Of a stretch of 64,000 bases of DNA, positions 44,824-57,318 are shown one piece after another; the stretch's first letter is position 1; the number at the start of each line of letters is the position of its first letter. The notes under the pieces are model-generated. The model ran no database searches. It was given only the letters and a program-made list of their open reading frames with translations, and was not told where the DNA came from. This stretch comes from Xiphophorus maculatus (taxonomy: Eukaryota; Chordata; Actinopteri; Cyprinodontiformes; Poeciliidae), in NCBI RefSeq assembly GCF_002775205.1, contig NC_036453.1, positions 27,636,713 to 27,700,712 on the forward strand, in the 5' to 3' direction. The translations under genes and the position numbers were made by a program.

Positions 44824-47800
44824 ATGGCGGCCACAGGCTACGGTTACTACCGTGTGGTCATCTTCCTGTGCATGTTCACTGGCTACTCACTGTATTTCTT
44901 TAACAGGAAGACATTCTCTTTTGTTATGCCGTCTGTGATGGAGGAGATAGAACTGGACAAAGATGACTTGGGTAAGTACCGATTACTTTTACGCTGGCAA
45001 CTATTACTACTTTTATGTGGCTATTGTTACAGTTAGCTGCTACACTTAACATTTTTAGGACTGATGAGCTTTTCTTCCTTTCCAATTCTGGTTGTTCTTT
45101 TATTTTTTTTAAATATCATAACATACAAAAGAAAAAAAGTGCCTTATATAGAAAATAAAGAAATTATACCCATTTATGCATCTAAGCATATGTCGGACTC
45201 TGCAATCTCTGAGTTTTCCTAAACAATAAGAAGTAGTTGTTACTTTATATGTTCATAGGAAAAAATAGTAGGAGTTGCTAGTTTATGTGCACCAAATAAA
45301 TAGAAAAAATCAGATTTTTTATTGAAAATATTTGAATATTTCACAGTCTTTAGTCAGAGGCCTCTTCAGATGTGTTGCAAGACTGACTGCTACTGAAGGT
45401 CCTTCCTGCCCACAGCATCACCATGCACAACAACTATTTGAAGATACTTGGATGATATGAGTTATGACAACATTTAATTTTTCTTTGGGATTAATAAGTA
45501 ATTATTGAATTGGCACTTCTTTAATTTATAGTAAAGTTACTCTCTGATCTGATCATCCAAATAGTCTAACAAAGGACTGTTTAGATCAGTATTGAGTAGG
45601 CTACACATTTTTCAAATCCTTGTATTAAAAATCTGTTTGCAAATAATTTAGCTATCTTTTTTGGTTATTTTTTTTATTTGTACAACAGATAGCTACACAT
45701 TAAATTTATCCCTCCATAATCATAAAGATCAGAGAGAAAGACTGAATAGTCAGAATGGATTAATTACAATTAATTATGTTGTAATTTTCACTTATAATTT
45801 TGCAGATTCAGGTTTTCTTGAATAATGAAGGAAGGTTGACCTAGACTTAGACTTAGACTTAGACTTGTACTTTATTGATCCCTTGGGAAGACTCCCTCAG
45901 GAAATTGAAATTACCAGCAGCTTTCAAGCAAAAAACAAAGATAACACACAGTGAGCAAAAGTGCAAAACAATACAAAAATACAAATTAAATACTAAGGTA
46001 CACACTAAATGTGAGTAACCAAAACCTTAAATTATGTAAGAAAAACCTTAAATTATGCAAAAAACAAGGAATAAGAATATAGAATATAAGAATATAAATA
46101 AATATAAATACAACACAAAACAAATATAAGAATTTGGCGGATAGATTGACCAGTGATATCGTATTGCACTATAAAGTTGTATAAAGTTTCTCGACATTCA
46201 GTTAAATACTTGTTAACCAGTGAACGGATCAAGTGGTGATGGCAGTCTAAACGTCTCGGTTGTTAGAAGTAATTTAAAGATTTTTTCACCCTCATCTGTT
46301 AAGAAGTCCACACAGCTAATTAAATATGTGCCTTGAAGAACCAGTTTGTTGCTTCAACAGGCACTATTTTGTTTTTCCTCTGCAGGTATGATCACCAGCA
46401 GTCAAACCATGGCCTACGCCATCAGTAAGTTCATCAGCGGCGTGCTGTCGGATCAGATTAGCGCCCGCTGGCTTTTCTCCATCGGCCTCTTCTTGGTCGG
46501 AGGCATCAACGTGGCCTTCTCTTGGTCTTCAACTGTGTCCATGTTCTCCCTGCTCTGGTTCATCAACGGCCTGGGACAGGGCTGTGGGTGGCCCCCATGT
46601 GGGAAGGTGCTTCGGAAGGTAATATTATCCTGCCTGTCGGATCATAAATCACAGGTCTGAGAGCCATTAGCTCATTTCCATTGGACTTATGTTGGCATTA
46701 TTGCCTTACATTTAGACAATGTAAAGTAAGGAAATGCTAAAAGTACACTGATTGAGAAAAAACTGTTAATCAGCTTAAGAAGCAAGAGGATTTGGTCTGA
46801 TTTGGGTGTAGCTTTGTTGGCACAACATTGACTCATATGAACATGTTTTGATTTGTAAGAATCTCTTGGGATTTTTCTGCAATGAACACCAGTGGGTAGA
46901 AATAGAAATGCAGTAATCTGTCAACTAGAGACTGGAATTTGACCCTTTTTCTTTCTTGATCAGCCCAGATTCTTTTCTTCTATACATTTAATGCACTGAA
47001 ATTCCACCATTGTCTCAACCACCAACAGCAAGTATTTAGATACGTCATATTAAGAAATGTGTAAAGGTTACAATGCCAAATACTTTTCTTTTAAAAAAAA
47101 AATCATGTTAAATGTTTCAGATCATTAAGCTAATTGAATGATAAACACAAACGGATTAAATGCAAAATGCAACTTTAAATGATTTAATTTATTAAGGGAA
47201 TAAACAAAGCTATCAAAAAACAATCTGGCCTTATGGGGAAATATTATTTCTCCCCAAACGTAATAAGTCGTAGCACCTTTGGTTACCACTTCTGTATCAA
47301 GTGTCTCCAATTTGAACACAAACATCATGTTTAAGTGTAGCATCTCAATTTAAATTGAGCTTAAAGCTGCAGTATGTAACTTTTATAAAAATATATTTCT
47401 ACTTACATGTTGAACTTGTCACTATGACAGTATGGTATATGACAGATAATCTGTGAAAAAATGGTTCTCCTCTGCCTTCTCCCAGTGCTTCCAGTTCTAA
47501 CAAGAAACAACCAATCAGAGCCAGGAGGAGGGTCTTAGCAATGTCAATCATGGCCGTGAAGATGCTGCTCACAACTGCTTCCATCCCCTCCTTGCTCTCG
47601 ACTACGATAAAGTTTCTCCCCATCAGCAAAGCCTGTCATGAATGCTAAGGCTAGTTAGCACCACCGATGACAGCAGATAATGGTTTTCCTGTAACTGTGA
47701 GGTTTTGAGAGCCTAATTGGTGGTTTGTTTAATTTCTCTCTGGGATTTACAAGTCTTCCTGAATATAATTGAACTAATCAGCTGCTCCCAGTTTCCTGTC

Positions 47801-50800
47801 GGGTTAAGTAGCTTCAAACTGCTGGTGTCTTCTTTCTTGGAGCTTTTTTGTAAAAAATCTATTCATCTTCACATTGAATATAAATGTAAACAAAGAAATT
47901 AAGAGAATTGTGGAAAACCCTCACTGTCTACTTCATGAGACTGTCTTAGAAAAACAGAGTGACTTCAGTCAGAGGCTTCTTCAAGTTTGCTGTAGTACAG
48001 ATCGCTACAGGAGATCTTCCCTGCCCACAGCCATCATTATCTTCAACTCTTTGAAGAATTTTGAACTACTATGAGTTATAGCAACATTTAATTTCCCTCT
48101 GGGATCAGGTACGTATTTTTGAATTCGAAACTTGACAAGTCCAACATTTTGAAGCTTGCAGGCTGTTTATGATGCCTGTTGTCTGTCCGGAGACGCCGCC
48201 TGCTGAGAAAAATACGTTTGAAGTCTCAGCTGTATATACACCAGCATGTTAATTGTGGATTATATTTGGAGAGACCGCGGCCTGTAGGCACGAAGCAGTG
48301 CTGACATTTAGGAGCGGGGCCGCTGTGTTTGGTTTGAGCTGATCTCAGCCTCCTGTATGAAGTGTTGATTGTCCAGGACGAAAGCAGGAAAGCCGGCAGC
48401 AGTTTGAGAAATTAAAGGATTACCTAATAATCTTCTAAGGTCTCATCTATAAATAGCTGCTGGATTTCTTCCATGCATATTTTTAACTCCTGGTAGGTCT
48501 GAATATTAATTAGACATCTCCAGGTGTTTGTCTTTTCAAGAAAACAAATGGATCATATTGTTAGAAATGACTCGTGGATTTGAATGACTGAAGCAGCAAA
48601 AAACAATTTGTTGGCATGTGTTCAGCATGTGGTGGGGGGGTCAGATTACAGGACAGTGTATTTATAGATCATTCTAAATAGATCTCCAGAAAAGACCAAA
48701 TTTGCTGAAAGGCGTCTTCCCCCAGTTTTGTGTGCAAATATATTTAGCAGCTCTAACTGTGCAGGACAGCTAAGCTGAAGTCGACGCTATGGATCAACAT
48801 GGTGTTAAATAAGTCTGTGGCTACTGTACCTTAGGCGTATTCCCAGCAGTTTCTCAGGTTACTAGAGCTTTACTGGGTATGCTGTGCAAGGGGCTTTCAT
48901 AGCTGCCTTGTAACTGAGTTACTGCCTGGGGGCATATGGCTCTTATTTCATCCTGCTTTTTCTCTTGGAGCAATGAAATGAAAGAAAAAAGCCTTTTAAA
49001 CAGTGAATCTGTTCAAGGAAGGATGATTTTAGCTAGATAGCATCTTGGCAACAGCTGCTCTGATTTTCTTAGCAAGTCGGTGCCAGGATAATGCTGTCCA
49101 TATTCATAAGGGCATGGCTTCACTGCAGCAGCAGCCTATAGGAACTGCTACCTGAACCCGCAGTTCAAAGGTCAATTGTATGGAGTGGGATTAGTGATTT
49201 AGTGAGGTAATTTCAGGCTCAATCCTGTGGTTTCAGTGTCAGGAAAAAGGTTCAGTTCTTTCCGTGGTTTATACTCTTGGCAGGTTATATTAGAAATCTA
49301 ATCTAAACAGCAGATTATGATTTGATAATACTTCATGGGAACACATTTCACTATATTCACAGCGGCTTTAGAGATTGAAATTTTTTTTTTTGCCAATCTT
49401 CATTTAGCTCATGCTCAGTCAGTTAGAATAAAGAACATCTTTGAACAGCAATTTTCAAGTCTTTACACATATTCTCAGTTGGATTAGAATTTGGACTTTA
49501 ACTAGGCCATTCTAATACATGAATAGGGTCGGATCTAAGTTATTGTAGCTCTGGCTCTGGTTGTTCACCTGCTGGATGGTGAACCTCCACCCCTGTCTTT
49601 AATCTTTTACTGATTCTAAAAAAAATTTTGTCCAGGATTGTCCTGTATTCAACGCCACAAATGTCTGGCCAGTTTTCCTGTGCCCACTGAAGAAAACATC
49701 CCACAGTGAAACATGCTGTTGCTGTCACCGGGTTTCACAGCAGCAGCAGCACAGGTTTCACTGTGAAGCTGGTGGTTTCAGGGTGATGCTTTGTTAGTTT
49801 TCCTCCATAGTAACTATTATGTATGCAGCTTAAAAAGTAATATTTTGGTCTCAAATAAGCAGACAGAGCACCTTCTTCCTCATGTTTACCATCTCCTGTA
49901 CAGGGAATTTCTTATGCAAATCTCAAATCGATTTTACACAGTTCTGTCTCTTTAAAGCTGCAGTATATAACTTTTACAGAAAAATATACAAATATGCTAT
50001 TTATTAAAACTGTTGCTATATCATGACATGCATCATGTAGTATGAAGCAGATGATCTGTGAAAAAAATCAAGCTCCTCTGCCTTCTCCCGTGGTTCTACT
50101 GTCATCTGCAGAAATATACCGCTGAGCCATAAACAACCAATCAGAGCCAGGAGCAAGGTCTTAGTGCTGCCGATCACGCTTGTGAACATGCTGCACACTC
50201 CCTACAGCTAGTTTCCCACAACGCAGCCTGCCATAATTACTTAAGCTAGCTAGCATGGTCACCTATGATGCTTGATAAATAGTTTTCTTGTAACGCTAAG
50301 TCATTTCTCCACCATTAATTAAGCAAAGCATACACAGGCATGACTAGTGGCACTAAACCCTCTTCCAGGGTTTGATTGTTTTTATTTATATTTTTTTTGT
50401 TTTTTGACTGGGAGCGATGCATTTCTACAGACAAACCTCCTCCACTGTCGTAAAGAAGCAAATTATCCGGTATAATGTATTAAACTTCTGTATTTTTTTG
50501 CCTAACTTCAACATTTGCTTCAAAAATAAATGTTCTAGGTTAGATCTGAAGAAATTTTAACATCTCTCTGCGTCTCCTCCCCGCCAGTGGTATGAGCCGT
50601 CCCAGTTTGGAACATGGTGGTCTGTACTGTCCTGCAGCATGAACCTGGCTGGAAGTCTCGGCCCGCTCATGGTCACGGTGCTCCTGCAGTATTACGACTG
50701 GAGGACGATTCTGGCCATGTCTGGTGTGTTCTGTGCTGCTTTCTCATTGGTTTGTCTGGTATTCATAAAGAATGAGCCGAAGGACGTGGGCCTTCCCAGC

Positions 50801-53664
50801 ATCGAAGCTGCAGCTAAAAAGGGTGTGAAAGGAGGTAAGCAAAACACATAAGCTGTTTTTCCTTTACAAATGTGCAAATCTTTTGTTGATATTCTGGTGT
50901 TTCCCTTAAATAAGAAATTAAATTAACATCACACACGAATAAGCTTTTCCATTCGATGAGTCATAAAAAATCATGACAGATGTAAAGAGTTACATGAGAT
51001 ATATTTATAATCCACCATTGGCTCAAGCGCTCATCCCCTGACGACGCTGTGAGAGCTCTGGTGGAGCCAGCGGCTCATTGTCCAAAAACAAAGAAAAACT
51101 ATGATCCTCCTGCTACTTCCTGTCATCTTCCTCATGGTTTTCACCAGAAATACCATTCAATTGCAGCCGGGTAAAAAAATTGTTTCCATTGCAGTTATTT
51201 ATTTTTTTAAATATCTTTTTTATACCCCTCCAGAGGGTCTTTTTGTGGGCTCTAGTGTCCCTTATATGACGATAGGCTGACAGGAAAGGGGGAAGTGCAG
51301 GGGGGAAGACATGCGGCAAGGATTGCCGGGTCCAGGAGTCGAACCCACGATGTCCGCGTCGAGGGCTTAAGACCTCCAAATATGGGTCGTGCTATCCCCT
51401 ACGCCACCGTGGCACGCCCCTCCATTGCAGTTTTATGATATAGATCTATTTCGATAAGGCTGATAAACCACCACCTGTTGAATGTCTTCCTGGCACAAAA
51501 ACATTTTATCGAAAAACGTGTGTTTTTTCAAAATTGCCTTGTTTCCATTAAGTGAATGTATTTTTGTAATTTCAATTGTGCATTTCTCTGGTTAATGGAA
51601 ACACAGCTTGTGTTACTCTTAAAATACAGTTCCACAGAATATAGATGGAGACGTCCAGAAGGTGTAACTAAGATGTTTTACAGAGAGCTTACCTCTTGGT
51701 TATATGCTCTGCAGGCAACAGTGAGAGCACTCTGAGCGAATTTCTCCTCTCTCCCTTCCTGTGGGTCCTCTCTCTGGGCTACTTGGTTGTTTTTGGGGTG
51801 AAGACGGCAGCCACTGACTGGGGGCAGCTATTCCTCATGCAGGAGAAAGGCCAAACTGCTCTCATGGGTGCGCTTTCCCATTTCTTGCCCCATCTTTGAT
51901 TGTTAGTTTAACCTAACTGGTGCTGACCGAGGCTCTGTCGCCAACAGGCAGCACCTACATGAGTGCACTGGAGGTCGGGGGGTTTGTCGGCAGCCTTTCA
52001 GCAGGTTTCATCTCGGATAGAGCCGTAGCCCGTGTAAGTACCACTAACGACGGGGCTTGTGGTTTCAGTGCTGCTCTTGTTGAAATGTCTTCTTGTTGTG
52101 TTTCCTCAGAAAGGCTTGAGCATTCATGGCAACCCTCGTCATGGCCTGCTCATTCTCATGATGGCTGGCATGTATGTGTCCATGTATCTGTTCAGAGTGA
52201 CCATCACACCTGAAGTACCAAAGGTAAGTCTAATGCATGATGACATAATTTAAAATATTTATAATCAACACAAGTCAGCTTGAAAAAATATTTTTGTTCA
52301 GGAAGCTCCTTTGTGGGTCCAGGTCATCCATCCGGTGTCTGTTCTACTTGGAGTCTCAGAGAAAGAGGTAAATTCTGAAATTTTTTACCTTGTTTATGAT
52401 TAACTTTACTATCCAATTCTGCTCAATTCTCATTTCCTTTCAGTGCCTTGTCTGGGATTTCTCCCATTAAGCTCAATTTCTCCAGTAGAATTTTAAGTGT
52501 CAATTCCAAAAGTTAGTGATTAGGTAAAATCAGATCCAATTGTTTAAAACTTAAATAGAGTCCATGTCTCCAGCAAGCAATTGTTTCTGAATAGCTGAGG
52601 GTTCAGACAATCCATCCAAAGTAAAGCATAGAAGAAGTGGCTGTTTTTTACCAGGCTAGTTTTTGATCATACCTACAGAAAACCGAAGGCTGTATGGACT
52701 ATATGGTTTTCAGTCATTTTTTACCAATCAATAATCGGAAAAGTATTTCGTGCAATCAGCACAAAGCTAATACTTTAAGCCACCTTTTGATGTTGCCATG
52801 GCTGCAAGTGTTTGATGGTATGTCTGTACCAGTATCACTAAGCCTGTCACAGTAACACATTTTGCTGAACAATAAATTGTCCCAAACGTTGTTGTGATAA
52901 ATAATAATATTGTTGTTTTTGAGACAGTTCTTCAGTAATATATTGATAATGCCATAATAATGCCAGATGTCCTCTCAAAGAACAGCAAACTCTTGTAAAG
53001 AACATGTAACACTGGAACTGCAAGGTATTTAAAATATCCGAAATAAAACACAGCAACCAAAAACAGTGACTTAAACGAAAATAAAAAACACTTAAAACTG
53101 AAACTATACATAAAATGAGTTATGATTTCTCTAAACAAGTTTGCCCTTCAAAAAATATTAATCATTAGAATTTAAATGATCAAGCTAATTTTAATTTGTG
53201 ATTAATTAATTGCAACAGGCTTACTTGGCACATCAGTGGACTGATGAGTTCCTAATGTTGGTTTCACTGACAGATTTGGATTCTCTTCCTTGGTGCCATG
53301 TTTGGGTTTTCTTCTTATGGACCAATCGCCTTGTACGGAGTGATAGCAAGCGAAAGTGCTCCTTCCAATTTCTGTGGAACGTCTCACGCCGTCGTCGCAC
53401 TGATGGCAAACGGTAAGCTGCTGGGTCACATGACCAGAAATGACGTATATTAACGAAACTCTTTCATGTAACTGAAGTGTCTTTGTATTTGTCACAGTGG
53501 GGGCTTTCATGGCAGGGCTTCCCTTCAGCACTGTTGCCAAGCAGCACAGCTGGGACACGGCCTTCTGGGTAGCCGAAGTCATAATGGGCATCACCACCAT
53601 TGCGTTCTTCCTTGTGCGCAACATGCGCACCAAAATGGGACGAATCGCAGAGAAAATGGACTAG
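44824..53664 (+). CDS. slc37a4: Glucose-6-phosphate/phosphate antiporter SLC37A4 (G6PT)
   Basis: Moves glucose-6-phosphate into the endoplasmic reticulum lumen in exchange for phosphate, feeding glucose-6-phosphatase in gluconeogenesis and glycogen breakdown. Coding exons are 44824-44971, 46386-46618, 50588-50834, 51715-51867, 51948-52033, 52110-52223, (52302-52367 cassette), 53274-53412 and 53498-53664, all with GT-AG introns and matching phases. The product is 428 residues without the cassette, close to human (429). It is a major-facilitator protein with about ten to twelve membrane segments. The N-terminal [18 protein letters not shown] includes Arg28, essential for transport in the human protein. 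[29 protein letters not shown] and [11 protein letters not shown] are near-identical to mammals. The C-terminus reads EKMD, lacking the KKxx di-lysine of the human protein. Intron 2 (4 kb) and intron 3 carry repeat insertions. Confidence 0.97.
45346..45512 (+). mobile_element. LINE 3'-end fragment in slc37a4 intron 1
   Basis: TCTTTAGTCAGAGGCCTCTT, CTTCCTGCCCACAGCATCAC and a TTTGGGATTAATAAGTA end align with the fragment at 47960 and with typical fish LINE tails. Confidence 0.65.
45840..46320. repeat. Repeat-derived DNA in slc37a4 intron 1
   Basis: GACTTA is repeated about five times, followed by TTTATTGATCCCTTGGGAAG and AGGAAATTGAAATTACCAGC. These are features of a common fish retroposon-type repeat in reverse, then low-complexity AATATAAG. 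Confidence 0.5.
47366..47640 (+). repeat. Interspersed repeat in slc37a4 intron 2, copy A
   Basis: AAAGCTGCAGTATGTAACTT at the start, CTCCTCTGCCTTCTCCC in the middle and AACAACCAATCAGAGCCAGG near the end. All are shared with copy B at 49955. Confidence 0.75.
47960..48125 (+). mobile_element. LINE 3'-end fragment in slc37a4 intron 2
   Basis: GAGTGACTTCAGTCAGAGGC, CTTCCCTGCCCACAGCCATC and CATTTAATTTCCCTCTGGGA match the copy at 45346. Only the 3' end of the element remains, as is usual for 5'-truncated insertions. Confidence 0.7.
49395..49860. mobile_element. Degenerate DNA-transposon fragment
   Basis: TTGGACTTTAACTAGGCCAT, CTGTCACCGGGTTTCACAG and TGGTGGTTTCAGGGTGATG resemble pieces of a widespread fish DNA transposon. 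Too decayed for a family call. Confidence 0.45.
49955..50235 (+). repeat. Interspersed repeat in slc37a4 intron 2, copy B
   Basis: Collinear with copy A at 47366: AAAGCTGCAGTATATAACTT, CTCCTCTGCCTTCTCCC, AACAACCAATCAGAGCCAGG. Same orientation, about 2.6 kb apart. Confidence 0.75.
51197..51420 (-). mobile_element. tRNA-derived SINE with perfect 12-bp target-site duplication
   Basis: TCCATTGCAGTT stands on both sides (51185-51196 and 51421-51432). On the minus strand the head has an A box (GTGGCGTAGGGG) and B box (GGTTCGACTCC), then a body with GCCGCATGTCTTCCCCCCTG and an AT-rich tail. The intact duplication suggests a fairly recent insertion into slc37a4 intron 3, opposite to the gene. Confidence 0.9.
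52302..52367 (+). other. slc37a4: slc37a4 66-bp cassette exon
   Basis: An acceptor (TTTTTGTTCAG) and donor (GAAAGAG|GTAAAT) bracket exactly 22 open codons ([20 protein letters not shown] followed by KE) between phase-0 neighbours, so it can be kept or skipped without a frame change. Human SLC37A4 has a 66-bp alternative exon at the same place, reported as tissue-restricted. Confidence 0.85.
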
Positions 53665-54099
53665 TGCATATTTTTGGGGGGGTGAACTATTCACACAGTA
53701 CAGCACAGTGATTTAATAGGAGCTTTATTATACAAACTAATGTCAAACACAAATTAATCTGAAGATCTTTCCATTCTAAATTTGTAGGTACTCAGGGGGG
53801 CTGTAATTTTATCACTTTATATTTGTAATGAAATTGTCACTTACACAGATTTAATCTTCACCAGCACCAGCATGCAGTCGATTAGTTTTATTCACAAGCT
53901 TCTGGACAGATCTCTGGATGTATGATGCACTCTAAAGGAAGCCACTCTAGCATGAATGTCTTTACTGATGTGTTGTTTTCTTTCTCAAGATGAATCATTT
54001 GCGCTGTTCACTGCATTAATTACCTAAAGAATGTAGCTATACACCATCAAAATTTCAGTCGAATGTTTAGATCCATTGTGGAGATGAATGTCAGATTAA

Positions 54100-54320
54100 T
54101 CTGGGGCTTTCACTGATTTATTTGGTGAAATGAATGAATAATGTTGAACTGCAATGAGATTTACAAACACCAGGAAGACCAGGGCGCCTGATCTGAAACC
54201 GACCCGTTCTAACTTGACTGAAATATGCAGCTTCTCAAACCTAAGGACACTGCACCACCTGTGAAGCACGGTGGTGCTAGTGTCATTCTGTGTGTCTGTT
54301 TTACTGCCAGCAGTACTCAT
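54100..54320 (+). mobile_element. Tc1-like transposon fragment
   Basis: ACCTGTGAAGCACGGTGGTG and CTGTTTTACTGCCAGCAGTA resemble the Tc1/mariner transposase region (GTGAAGCATGGTGG motif). Frames are broken. Confidence 0.4.
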
Positions 54321-54339
54321 GCAATGCAATAAGTGGATT

Positions 54340-54745
54340 AGTGCTGAAACAATTAATCGATTCAATGCATTGAAGTAATTGTTAACTAAGTAATTGGTCA
54401 AATAACTAAATGATTAAAGCAGTAATTAAACCAAAACTGTACTATTTATATTTATATATACATGTCTATAAAATATGCTAGCCAAAACTCTTCAGCTTTT
54501 AGATTTAGCTTCACCAGGTTTAGATTTAATAAAGGAATTCTGTTATTCTTTTTAGCTAATAAGATGTTTATTTTCTTATTTAAAAAAGGAACTGAATTAT
54601 TTGTTTATTTAGCTCTTTTAATGTGTTTCTAGTATTGTATGACAAAGGCTTAAGTGGTTAAATGAAAAATCTACAGAAGGTGCCTTTTTTTTTAACTCGA
54701 TTACTTATCAGAATAATCGATTACTAAGATAATTGTTAGTTAGTG
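54340..54745. mobile_element. Degenerate hAT-type MITE
   Basis: The ends carry inverted ATTAATCGATT and AATCGATTACT motifs with repeated AATTGTTA/TAATTGGT words, as in fish hAT elements of the AACGATTAATCG kind. No clean target-site duplication was found. Confidence 0.45.
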
Positions 54746-56397
54746 GGTCTCTTGGGGATGTTGGCCTAACAAAGTGTCTGAAACTGGCACCAGCCACTTC
54801 GGACGGACGTTTGAACCCCTTGAACCAGGTGTGTGAAACTTGAACAATGATTCATCAAAGCTTTTTTTTTTTTGTGGAATAATTAGTGCTTGAATAATTA
54901 AAGCAAAGCAAAATGTAATGTTTTTGAACAGCTTTCCCAAAAGCCCCTACCTCAACATAAAAGAAAAGTGTATGAATTATATTTAAAGGCTGGGTTTTGT
55001 CATGAAACCAAAAGAATGTTTTAAGAGAACCTTGCTAAGAAATATTTTACCAAACATCAATATTAGGGTATTTCATCATGTCTGTTTAATTTTCAGAGAG
55101 AAAATCTGTAATAAATGTCAATATATCGACAAAACGCAAAATAACAAATAAATAAAGTTGTATAATCATCTACCTTAGGGAAAAAATTTTAAACAAGTAC
55201 TTAAAAGCCCAAACTGAACAGAGCATCCATGTCCATGAATCCCAAGTTTATTTCTCAACTTGTGATTGGAGCTGTTTATGCTACATAATGTGTTTTCAAC
55301 ACTTTCATCATTCACTTCATCAATACCAACTTCAGCATTCAACAGATACATGGAAAACATTTGATTTAATTTAGTGTTTCTTGTTATGTGATACTTGAAT
55401 ATCCCTATTTTGTGAAACAAAGCATGTTGGCTCAGAACAGCTAAATTGACCCCAGAAAACGTCATCATTTCAGTTTTTTATTACTGAACAGGTGTCACTC
55501 TGTGTGGTGGTCTACTCATCTCAAATGGAAGTTTTACATAGATTCCTTCAGTCTTTCTGTGATGGTACAATAAACTTGAGATAAATACATATTTTTTTGA
55601 AAGTCAAAATGTCAAGTCTTTTATTCATCTGTATTTTTAAAGATTTGTTTTTCATTTTTCCTCATAAACATAAAACTGTTGCCTTTTATTTCCAGGGATT
55701 TGTACGTAATCTGGAGAAATCAATGTGTGTTTTCCAGGTTTTGTTAAGTATGAGAAAATAAGACCCTAGCCTTCCTGTGAACCTGCAAGTAAAATTGAGT
55801 ATAGAGAACGGATGGAGTGTTGAAATGCCGACTTAGATTCATATACTCTCAGAATATTAAAGTGGAAGATGGAAAAGGATAAACATCACTTGTTTACTCT
55901 GACTGAATCCTTATGTAGTTAGTGATACCATGGAAAGCAACAATTCATCAAAATGAGAAGCAGTTATTTAAGCTGCAAGCTACTGTGGAGCTGTCCATGG
56001 TCCTGAAATGGGCCTCATGTAATTTTCTTGAGGCACAATTTGCAAAAGCACCACACTAACCCTTAATTATAGTAAGTGTGACAATTTCACCAACCTATGG
56101 TTTTTTTTAAGCATACAAGTGATACTTTTCTTTTGTAAATGCACCCAAACAATAGGAAATGATATCAAAAGTTCTCAGATTCCTATTTTACTTACAAAGA
56201 AAACACAAAAATAAAAGTGTAGAATTTGGACTCCACATATTTCACCAGAGAACTCAAATCTTTTCTCTTTGATCATAAGTAACTCTTAAATGCTACGGCT
56301 AAATTCAAAATAAATTTTTTAAAGGAGATGAGCTTTTCACTGCTGCAATTTGCATCAACTGTGTGGAATGAAACAGCATAACAGCTACCAACTGAGT

Positions 56398-56403
56398 TTT
56401 ATT
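56398..56403 (-). promoter_or_regulatory. Polyadenylation signal of the hmgn gene
   Basis: AATAAA on the minus strand, about 0.9 kb after the stop codon. The region between (56404-57318) is non-coding and fits the long 3' UTR usual for HMGN genes. Confidence 0.55.
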
Positions 56404-57318
56404 GGTTTAACAATTATCACACAAGTACAACTCTAGACAAATAATTAAAAAAAAAAAACTGCACATGTGGATTTTGATACAGAAACCACGGAAATATGGC
56501 TACTGTTGGTGTGAAAGTACAGTTTGTCTGTTGGCTTTAGAGAAGCCAGCCTCAGTAGTTTTGTCAATGTAAATCCTACTTTAGCATGGCTAAGAACAAA
56601 TTCGTTTTTCGCCATCCTTACAACGTACCGTTACACACTGCAGATTGAGAAGTCTTTTCACAGCAGCTATACAAATTTATTGCGATGCTATCACACGACA
56701 GACACAACACATGCGATGCACAGTTTCAAATGGGAGAGCTGCAGAACTAGGAATATTAGGATTTATTGATTAGATTGGTTAAGAAAACTGCATGAATACA
56801 AGAATAACCAAACAGGAAAAAAACTTACAAACATTCTAAAACACTGTTCTTCAATATAAACAGGAAAACAATGAGTTGTACGGTGACATCCACCCCCGCC
56901 CCAGCACACACTACAAGCCCTCCCTTATAAAGCTTATGGAATGTACTCCACACAGGTAAGCTCTTCCAGTTGTTACCCCCCAGCCCCGCCGCCGCTCGTC
57001 AAGCTTCCATGTTTGACGCACGAACCCACCCCACACCCTCCCCTCCTTCACATTTAAAACTGAAATAAAATCCTCCGACAGTAACGACGACCGCAAATTT
57101 ACGCTGATGCAAAATTGTGGGGCTTGATGAGTTGTTGTTTTTTTTCTTCTTCTTTTCCCTGTGTCCAAATTGGTGTTTTTTGTCTTAAAAAAAGTGTTCT
57201 CTACAATCAAACTACTAAAAAAACCTGTATTTAGAAAATAGTCGATAAAAATATTCCCCTGAATTGTACAAGAAAAGAGGTACAGGGAGCACTGGTGTAA
57301 GACAGAGCTGGAGTGATG

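Larger units (their letters stand above)
53665..55600 (+). other. slc37a4: slc37a4 3' UTR and flank
   Basis: No coding frame follows the stop. AATAAA at 55569-55574 is the most distal candidate polyadenylation signal before the convergent hmgn gene. Earlier ones (about 54528, 55111) are possible, so the UTR end is uncertain. Confidence 0.35.
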
